A stretch of DNA of 64,000 nt. It comes from Anaeromyxobacter sp. Fw109-5 (GTDB lineage: Bacteria > Myxococcota > Myxococcia > Myxococcales > Anaeromyxobacteraceae). Numbering within the stretch: position 1 is the first letter of the stretch; each line of letters starts with the position of its first letter. The stretch spans positions 5,088,501-5,152,500 of the forward strand of contig NC_009675.1 of the NCBI RefSeq assembly GCF_000017505.1. Direction: 5' to 3'. Below, in pieces: positions 56,136-64,000 of this stretch. The notes under the pieces are model-generated. The model saw only the letters and a program-made list of their open reading frames with translations, searched no databases and had not been told where the DNA came from. The position numbers and the translations under genes were made by a program.

Positions 56136-57191
56136 TTGTCCCGGAACGGCAAGCCTCCTCCGCTCCCGGCGGCGCTGGCCCGGGCGGCCGTCGACTCCAT
56201 CGCCGACGCGGTCCTGATCGTCGGCGCCGACGGCGGGGTCGTCCACCTGAACCCCGCCGCCGAGGAGCTCTTCGGCCGCAGCCGGGAGCGCGCGGTGGAG
56301 CTGCCGGTGCGCGCGCTGCCGGGCGGCGCGCAGCTCGCGGTCCTCTGCGAGCGCGTGCGCAGCTCGCAGGAGAGCCAGTCGATCCACTACCCGAGCCCGC
56401 AGGATCCCGGCATCCCGATCGCGGTGGAGGCGGGGCCGCTCCTCGACGGCTCCGCCTGCGTGGGCACCGTCGTCGTGCTGCGCATCCCGCGCGCGTCGGA
56501 GCGCGCGCTGGACTTCGAGGCGCTGGCCGCGGGCCTCGCGCACGAGATCCGCAACCCGCTCGCCGGCCTGCAGGGCTCGGCGGAGCTCCTCGCCCGCGAG
56601 GCCGAAGGGCCGGCGCGCGAGTACGCGGCGGTGATCGCGCGCGAGGCGAAGCGCGTGGACGGGCTCGTGCGCGAGCTCCTCGACCTCGCCCGCCCGGCGG
56701 CGCTCCAGACCGCGGCCATCGACCTGCACGAGATCGTGGGCGACGTGCTCGTCCTCGTGCGCGGCATCCCCGGCGCGGAGCGGGTCACGTTCGTGGAGCG
56801 CTACGATCCGTCGCTCCCCAAGCTGCACCTCGACGCCGAGAAGCTCACCCAGGTGCTCCTGAACCTCGTGCGGAACGCCCTCGACGCGGTGGCCGGGCGG
56901 CAGGGGGCGCAGATCGCGCTCGAGACCGGCGTCTCGTCGCTCCGGCTCCGCTCCGCGAGCGGCCGCACCCGGCCCCTCGTGCGGCTCTCGGTGCAGGACA
57001 ACGGCTCGGGGATCGCGGAGCCCATGCTGCATCGGCTGTTCACCCCCTTCGCGACCTCCAAGGCTCACGGCACCGGCCTCGGCCTGGCGGTGTCCCGCCG
57101 CATCGTGGAGGCGCACGGCGGGCGCATCGAGGTGAAGAACCGCGCCGGCGGCGGGGCGGAGGCGAACGTCTACCTTCCGCTCGACGCCTGA
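56136..57191 (+). CDS. ntrB: Nitrogen sensor histidine kinase NtrB
   Basis: The 351-residue soluble kinase has a PAS domain (AVDSIADAVLIVGADGGVVHLNPAAEELFG, about 15-120), the phosphoacceptor GLAHEIRNPLAGLQGSAELLA with His near 136, and HATPase_c boxes (NLVRNALDAVAG, DNGSGIAEPML, GTGLGLAVSRRIV). With ntrC next and glnB before, it is the kinase/phosphatase that P-II governs. TTG 56136 is the start; it is 9 nt after the glnB stop, so translation is likely coupled. Confidence 0.93.
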   Translation: MSRNGKPPPLPAALARAAVDSIADAVLIVGADGGVVHLNPAAEELFGRSRERAVELPVRALPGGAQLAVLCERVRSSQESQSIHYPSPQDPGIPIAVEAGPLLDGSACVGTVVVLRIPRASERALDFEALAAGLAHEIRNPLAGLQGSAELLAREAEGPAREYAAVIAREAKRVDGLVRELLDLARPAALQTAAIDLHEIVGDVLVLVRGIPGAERVTFVERYDPSLPKLHLDAEKLTQVLLNLVRNALDAVAGRQGAQIALETGVSSLRLRSASGRTRPLVRLSVQDNGSGIAEPMLHRLFTPFATSKAHGTGLGLAVSRRIVEAHGGRIEVKNRAGGGAEANVYLPLDA

Positions 57192-57281
57192 TCCGGCACC
57201 GGGCGAGACGGGCCCCGGCCGGCGGTAGCGAGCTGGCCCCGTCCTTGCTTACGGCAGGACGAGCGCAAGCGGAACGGAGGC

Positions 57282-58739
<1,458 letters not shown>

Positions 58740-58740
58740 G

Positions 58741-58825
58741 GAGGCTCAGGTTACGGGCTGCTGGGTTCGGGAGAGCGAGCCGTGGCGTCCCGTGCCCGTA
58801 TCCCCGGAGCCCGGAGCCAGCCTCC
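58741..58825 (+). repeat. Intergenic palindromic repeat, copy D
   Basis: Right after the ntrC stop: GGAGGCTCAGGTTACGGGC, GAGAGCGAGCC, then CCCGGAGCCAGCC. It is the most diverged member, with order and spacing like the others. Confidence 0.45.
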
Positions 58826-58981
58826 CCGCCGCTCGCCTGCCGGGCACCCGCCTGCCTGCATATCGAGCGACTGCGGCCCGCCGCGGTGTCCCGTGGGCGG
58901 CGCCCGCCCGCCGGGCCGCCGTGGCGTCGGGAGGGGCACTCCGGGCAGACTGCGCCGCGGGAAGCGTCCGCTGCTCGGGAT

Positions 58982-59001
58982 CCGGGCAGCGCGCTGCCCG
59001 G
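58982..59001. promoter_or_regulatory. 20-nt palindrome upstream of the glnA promoter
   Basis: CCGGGCAGCG followed by its exact complement, centred about 95 nt upstream of the predicted glnA transcript start. The position suits an activator site, though it does not match the enteric NtrC consensus. The rest of 58826-59060 shows nothing else clear. Confidence 0.4.
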
Positions 59002-59060
59002 GTGCCACGCAGCGGCGTGCCGAACCCGCCTGGATCGCCCGGTGCGTAGCCGTCCGGGCG

Positions 59061-59076
59061 TGGCATGCAGCGTGCT
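59061..59076 (+). promoter_or_regulatory. Sigma-54 promoter of glnA (TGGCATG-N4-GTGCT)
   Basis: The site matches TGGCAYR-N4-TTGCW at all but one base, with GG and GC correctly spaced at -24 and -12. The transcript start would be near 59087, 34 nt before the ATG. Confidence 0.75.
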
Positions 59077-59120
59077 AAACACCCGCCCGACCACCCCGAC
59101 TTTCTCGGAGAGAAGACCGA

Positions 59121-60545
<1,425 letters not shown>

Positions 60546-60574
60546 TCGCGAGCGCAGCAGCGCTGAACCGAGAG

Positions 60575-60598
60575 ACGGCCGCCCGCGAGGGCGGCCGT
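60575..60598 (+). terminator. Terminator hairpin after glnA
   Basis: ACGGCCGCCC and GGGCGGCCGT form a perfect 10-bp stem with loop GCGA, 30 nt after the stop, followed by TCTCGTCT, a short T-containing tail. Confidence 0.65.
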
Positions 60599-60630
60599 TC
60601 TCGTCTGGAGGGCCCGCGGCACCGATCGAT

Positions 60631-60663
60631 CCGCTCGCCCTGAGCCCGTCGAAGGGCGAGCGG
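60631..60663. repeat. Palindromic repeat CCGCTCGCCCT/AGGGCGAGCGG
   Basis: An 11-bp perfect stem with loop GAGCCCGTCGA. The centre CCCTGAGCCCGTCGAAGGG is one base different from the unit at 25638. It lies between the glnA terminator and the MFS gene. Confidence 0.6.
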
Positions 60664-60696
60664 GCCGTGGGCGACCTCTGGTAAAGCTCGCCCGGC

Positions 60697-61947
60697 TTGC
60701 GCCCGCTCCGCGAGACGTTCTCCGCCGCCGTCGGCGGCCTCCCCCCGACGTTCTGGACGCTGTTCGCCGGGATGCTCGTGAACCGGCTCGCGACCTTCGT
60801 CCCCATCTTCCTCGGCCTCTACCTCGTCGGCGAGCGCGGGCTCGCGCCGGACGCGGCGGGGCGGATCGTGTCGCTCTTCGGGGTGGGCGTCCTCGTCGCC
60901 GGTCCCCTCGGCGGCACCCTCGCCGACGCCATCGGCCGGCGGGCCACGATGCTCCTCTCGCTCGGGCTGGGGGCGGTCGTGGTCGGCACGATCGCGTTCC
61001 TGCGCGCGCCGTGGCTCCTCGGCCTGTTCGCGTTCCTCGCCGCGCTCACGAGCGAGCTCTACCGGCCGGCCATGAACGCGGCGATCGCGGACCTCGTGCC
61101 CCCCGCCGACCGCGTGCGCGCCTACGGCCTCGTGTACTGGGCGGTGAACCTCGGGTGGAGCATCAGCCTCTCGGTGGCGGGGCTCGTCGCCGAGCGGGGC
61201 TTCGCGCTGCTGTTCCTGGCCGACGCCGCGACCTGCGCGATCTTCGCGCTCATCGTCTTCCTGCGCGTGCCGGAGACCAGGCCCCCCGGGACCCAGGCCC
61301 ACTCGCCGCTCGCGGGGATGTCCCTCGCCCTCCGCGACGGCCCGCTCGTCGTGTTCCTGCTCTTGCACCTCGCCGGCCTCGTGGTGTTCCTCCAGTTCCA
61401 GCTCGCCGCGCCGCTCGACATGGGCGCCCACGGGCTCGGCCCCAGGGTCTTCTCGACGCTGATGGCGCTGAACGGGCTCGGCGTGGTCGTGCTCCAGCCG
61501 CTCCTCGGCCCCGCGCTGCAGCGGCGCGACGGCGCGCACCTGCTCGCGCTCTGCGCGCTCCTGTTCGGGCTCGGCTTCGGCGTGAACGCGGCGGTGGACG
61601 CGCCGCTCGGCGCCGCGCTCGGCCCGCTCACCGTGTACGCGGCGGGCATGCTGCTCTGGACCGTCGGCGAGGTGGTCGGCTTCCCCGCGGCGAACGCGGT
61701 CGTGGCCAACCTCGCGCCGGTGGCGCTGCGCGGGCGGTACCAGGGGGCGTTCTCCATGGCGTGGGGCCTCGCCTTCGCGACGGCGCCGCTCCTCGGCGGC
61801 GAGGTGCTCACCCGGCTCGGCGCGCGGTCCCTGTGGCTGCTCTGCCTCGCGCTCGGGAGCGCGGTGGCGCTCGGCCACCTCGCCGTCGCCCCCGCGCGCC
61901 GCCGCCGCCTCGCGACCGTCCAGGCGCCCGCCCCACCACCGCCCTGA
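60697..61947 (+). CDS. MFS transporter
   Basis: The 416-residue product has about twelve hydrophobic helices. It carries the loop 2-3 signature GGTLADAIGRRATMLLSLG (residues about 71-89), typical of the major facilitator superfamily, and a second-half counterpart around LQPLLGPALQRRDGAHLLAL. It begins near the N terminus with TFWTLFAGMLVNRLATFVPIFLGLYLV, as in sugar or drug efflux members. No substrate is indicated. Start TTG 60697 has no ribosome site; TAAAGC lies 9 nt upstream. Confidence 0.85.
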   Translation: MRPLRETFSAAVGGLPPTFWTLFAGMLVNRLATFVPIFLGLYLVGERGLAPDAAGRIVSLFGVGVLVAGPLGGTLADAIGRRATMLLSLGLGAVVVGTIAFLRAPWLLGLFAFLAALTSELYRPAMNAAIADLVPPADRVRAYGLVYWAVNLGWSISLSVAGLVAERGFALLFLADAATCAIFALIVFLRVPETRPPGTQAHSPLAGMSLALRDGPLVVFLLLHLAGLVVFLQFQLAAPLDMGAHGLGPRVFSTLMALNGLGVVVLQPLLGPALQRRDGAHLLALCALLFGLGFGVNAAVDAPLGAALGPLTVYAAGMLLWTVGEVVGFPAANAVVANLAPVALRGRYQGAFSMAWGLAFATAPLLGGEVLTRLGARSLWLLCLALGSAVALGHLAVAPARRRRLATVQAPAPPPP

Positions 61948-62037
61948 CGAACCCTCGGGACCTCTCCCGCGCGCTGCCCTCCTCCGGGGAGGCGGCAGGC
62001 GACGACCGTCCGCAGCATGGGTGTCGGGGAGGCGCGG

Positions 62038-63156
62038 ATGACCGAGCCACGGAGCGGGGTCGACGGGCTGTTCGAGGAGCTCGCGCTGCAGCGCGCGCGG
62101 CTCGCCACCCGCTCACCGCCGTACGAGCGCGCTCTGGCGCTCCTCCCGCAGGTGCTCCGCGGGGCGCCCGGGCGCTTCCTCGACGCGGCGTGGGCGCGGC
62201 GCATCTTCCACGCGCCGTGGGACCGGCCGCTGCTGCTGCTCGCCGCGCTCCGCTACGAGGCGATGCGCGAGGGCGAGGCGCACCCGCTGTTCCACGGCTT
62301 CGCCGCCCGCCCGCCGCGCGCCGAGGCGGTCACCGCCGGCGCCCTGCGCGCCGCGCTCGACGGCAAGCGCGAGGCGCTCTTCGACGCGCTCGCGCAGCGG
62401 AGCCTGCAGACCAACGACACGTCGCGCGCGGTCGCCTGGCTGTGGCCCGCGGCGCTCGCCGGCCTCTCCCACGGCGCTCGCCCGGTCGCGCTCGTCGACG
62501 TCGGCGCGAGCGCGGGGCTGAACCTGATCGCGGACCTCCTGCCCGCCACCTGGACCGACGAGCGGGGCGAGCCCCTCGAGGTGGCGAGGGGGATCGGAGC
62601 CGTGACTCGGCTCGGGCTCGATCCCGCGCCCCTCGACGCGTCCGAGCAGGAGGACGCGGACTGGATCCGCGCGTGCGTATGGCCGGAGGACGTCGAGCGG
62701 CTGGAGCGACTCGAGCTGGCCCTCGCGACCTACCGGCAGGCGCAGACGCGCCCGGACGCGCCGGTGCTCTCCCCGGTGGCCGCGGCCGCGGTGCCGGCGC
62801 GCCTGGACGTGCTCTCCGCCGCCGAGCGCGGCGCGGTGGTGCTCGTCTACCAGACGGTGGTGCGCGACTACCTGCCGCCCGTCGAGCGGACGGAGTACGA
62901 GGCCGGGATGCGCAACTGGCTCGCGACGCAGCCGCCGGGGCAGGCGCTCTGGGTGGAGCTGGAGTCGGCCGGCGAGGAGGCGCGGCTCGAGGACGGCGCC
63001 GCCATCGTCGCGCACGCGCGCGCGCCGGGCGGCGCCGTGAGGGACCTCGAGCTGGCGCGCTGCGGCTTCCACCCGACCCGGATCGCGCGGCGGCCGGAGG
63101 CGGTCGCCGCGCTCGCGTCGCTGATGGCGCGCGAGCGCACCGCGGCGCACCCGTGA
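62038..63156 (+). CDS. DUF2332 family protein
   Basis: The 372-residue product fits DUF2332. It has SPPYERALALLPQVLRG and PLLLLAALRYEAMREGEAHPL at the N terminus, LQTNDTSRAVAWLWPA, then VALVDVGASAGLNLIADL (a Rossmann-like glycine motif near 148-165) and LVYQTVVRDYLPPVERTEYEAGM. The fold suggests a methyltransferase-like protein, but no activity is established. ATG 62038 is preferred over ATG 62017 because GGGGAGG stands 5 nt before it. Confidence 0.85.
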   Translation: MTEPRSGVDGLFEELALQRARLATRSPPYERALALLPQVLRGAPGRFLDAAWARRIFHAPWDRPLLLLAALRYEAMREGEAHPLFHGFAARPPRAEAVTAGALRAALDGKREALFDALAQRSLQTNDTSRAVAWLWPAALAGLSHGARPVALVDVGASAGLNLIADLLPATWTDERGEPLEVARGIGAVTRLGLDPAPLDASEQEDADWIRACVWPEDVERLERLELALATYRQAQTRPDAPVLSPVAAAAVPARLDVLSAAERGAVVLVYQTVVRDYLPPVERTEYEAGMRNWLATQPPGQALWVELESAGEEARLEDGAAIVAHARAPGGAVRDLELARCGFHPTRIARRPEAVAALASLMARERTAAHP

Positions 63157-63216
63157 CCGACCGCCGCCTGGTCGCCGGCCCACCGCGGTGGTGAGCGGCT
63201 CCGTCCCGGGGGACCA

Positions 63217-63246
63217 TTGACGCGTGCAGGGCGGCGTGCCTAGCAT
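63217..63246 (+). promoter_or_regulatory. Promoter of the ATP sulfurylase leader
   Basis: TTGACG (63217-63222), an 18-nt spacer and TAGCAT (63241-63246). The predicted start near 63253 is 2 nt from an ATG at 63255 and about 220 nt upstream of the ATP sulfurylase gene. Confidence 0.6.
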
Positions 63247-63254
63247 CGGCGTCG

Positions 63255-63344
63255 ATGTCACGACCCGACAGCTCGCAGACCCTCGGCGCGGCGGAGTACG
63301 CGCCCTGCATGTGTCGCCTGCCGGGCGCGTTCGCCCGCGGCTAG
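63255..63344 (+). CDS. Putative 29-residue leader peptide with Cys-Met-Cys
   Basis: A short ORF starts 8 nt after the -10 element, so it would be read from a nearly leaderless mRNA. It encodes MSRPDSSQTLGAAEYAPC, then MCRLPGAFARG and a TAG stop. The Cys-Met-Cys run (residues 18-20, codons 63306-63314) sits just before the arm of two competing hairpins. The next gene is ATP sulfurylase, which feeds cysteine and methionine synthesis. The layout is that of a translation-dependent attenuator. The protein product itself is unlikely to matter. Confidence 0.5.
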   Translation: MSRPDSSQTLGAAEYAPCMCRLPGAFARG

Positions 63345-63428
63345 CTGCGCCCGGCCACGCGGGGAGGCTCTCCTCTCCGCTGCTCCTCCCCCGAAACCCT
63401 ACGACCCGGCGGACGGCCTGCGCCGTCC
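63321..63428 (+). promoter_or_regulatory. Alternative hairpins of a probable sulfur-responsive leader
   Basis: CGGGCG-CGTT-CGCCCG (63322-63337) competes with an 8-bp stem CCGGGCGC/GCGCCCGG (63321-63328 with 63347-63354) whose loop holds the leader stop codon. A third stem GGACGGC-CTGC-GCCGTCC is at 63411-63428. GCTCC at 63382-63386 could pair with the GGAGC of the ribosome site at 63461-63465. Confidence 0.45.
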
Positions 63429-63471
63429 CGGTGCCGTGCCGCGGCGGCGCTCTCAGCATTGGAGCTGCGCG

Positions 63472-64000
63472 ATGACCCGCCTTCCCGAACCTCATGCAGG
63501 TGTGCTGGTCGATCTTCACGTCCACGCCGATCGCGCCGCGGAGCTGCGCGATCGAGCCGCTCGCCTCCCGCGGATCTCGCTGGACGCGCGCGAAGCCGCG
63601 GACCTCGACCTCCTCGCCTCCGGCGCCGCGAGCCCGCTGTCCGGGTTCATGGGGGTGCACGACTACCGGAGCGTCCTCGACCGGCTTCGGCTGGCGAACG
63701 GCACGCCGTGGCCCATCCCGGTCACGCTCGCCGTGACCATCGAGCAGATGGCGGGGGCCCTGCGCCACGGGGCTGCGGCGCTGGGGGATGCGCGCGGCCG
63801 GCTGCGCGCCGTGCTCGACGTCACGGACGCGTTCGTGCGCGATCCGCGCGAGGAGGCGCGCGCGCTGTACGGCACGGACGATCCCGACCACGTGGGCGTC
63901 GCGAAGCTGCTGTCGCGGCCCACCGGGACCCTCGGCGGAAGGATCACCGCCCTCCGCCCGAGCGCGCCGCTCGGAGGCGCCGCGCTCGGGCCGCGCGACG
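63472..64000 (+). CDS. ATP sulfurylase (sulfate adenylyltransferase), 5' part
   Basis: The frame runs off the window after 176 codons. It starts MTRLPEPHAGVLVDLHV, then ARLPRISLDAREAADLDLLASGAASPLSGFMGVHDY, LRLANGTPWPIPVTLAV and LLSRPTGTLGGRITALR. This matches the N-terminal PUA-like domain of homo-oligomeric ATP sulfurylase (Sat), which activates sulfate or works in reverse in dissimilatory metabolism. The catalytic domain is outside the window. ATG 63472 has GGAG 7 nt upstream. A leader with a putative cysteine-rich peptide lies in front, pointing to assimilation. Confidence 0.85.
   Translation, partial: MTRLPEPHAGVLVDLHVHADRAAELRDRAARLPRISLDAREAADLDLLASGAASPLSGFMGVHDYRSVLDRLRLANGTPWPIPVTLAVTIEQMAGALRHGAAALGDARGRLRAVLDVTDAFVRDPREEARALYGTDDPDHVGVAKLLSRPTGTLGGRITALRPSAPLGGAALGPRD

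Overview
This 64 kb window is about 74% GC, codes densely on both strands and is rich in two-component sensors, lipoproteins and sigma-54 regulators. Together with a degenerate PilZ domain of the myxobacterial type and the glnB-ntrB-ntrC-glnA layout, this suggests a Myxococcota chromosome, most likely Anaeromyxobacter. The genus is inferred from style and gene content; no search was run. I see no rRNA, tRNA, CRISPR array, insertion sequence or prophage.

Layout. 1-4.0 kb: a hypothetical gene cut by the window edge, purF, a divergent ceramidase-like hydrolase and a hotdog thioesterase. 4.1-10.1 kb: a three-gene envelope operon (two-helix membrane protein, beta-propeller lipoprotein, PEGA protein) divergent from a PKD-like lipoprotein. 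10.1-15 kb: a PilZ-like/receiver protein, purL and a DUF2807-like lipoprotein. 15.3-22.6 kb: a YprB-type exonuclease, a PAS kinase, an SF1 helicase divergent from an ArsC-like protein, and a hybrid kinase. 22.7-25.5 kb: PAP2 phosphatase, Smr protein, trans-editing AlaX and a ribosome hibernation factor. 25.8-32.7 kb: an overlapping five-gene operon of three histidine kinases plus two envelope proteins. 33-34.8 kb: DUF47/PiT phosphate transport. 34.8-42.9 kb: RlmN-like methylase, 3-methyladenine glycosylase, an outer-membrane protein with a lipoprotein, pyruvate kinase, an M24 peptidase and a NUDIX-metallo-beta-lactamase fusion. 43-49.2 kb: a coiled-coil protein, a MORN protein, a sigma-54 activator, FtsH and cardiolipin synthase. 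49.3-55.4 kb: a peptidase/TPR lipoprotein, a DUF2157/GDYXXLXY pair, a kinase and an alpha/beta hydrolase. 55.8-60.5 kb: the nitrogen cluster glnB-ntrB-ntrC-glnA with a sigma-54 promoter in front of glnA. 60.7-64 kb: an MFS transporter, a DUF2332 protein and the start of ATP sulfurylase.

The most interesting signals are regulatory. Many genes without a Shine-Dalgarno sequence carry a TANNNT hexamer ending 6-10 nt before the start codon, which is the geometry of leaderless transcription; several compact divergent pairs seem to share one such element. Upstream of the ATP sulfurylase gene lies a promoter, a near-leaderless 29-codon ORF with a Cys-Met-Cys run, and mutually exclusive hairpins, which together look like a cysteine/methionine attenuator. 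A family of imperfect palindromic repeats sits only in intergenic gaps. Two genes appear to start at CTG.
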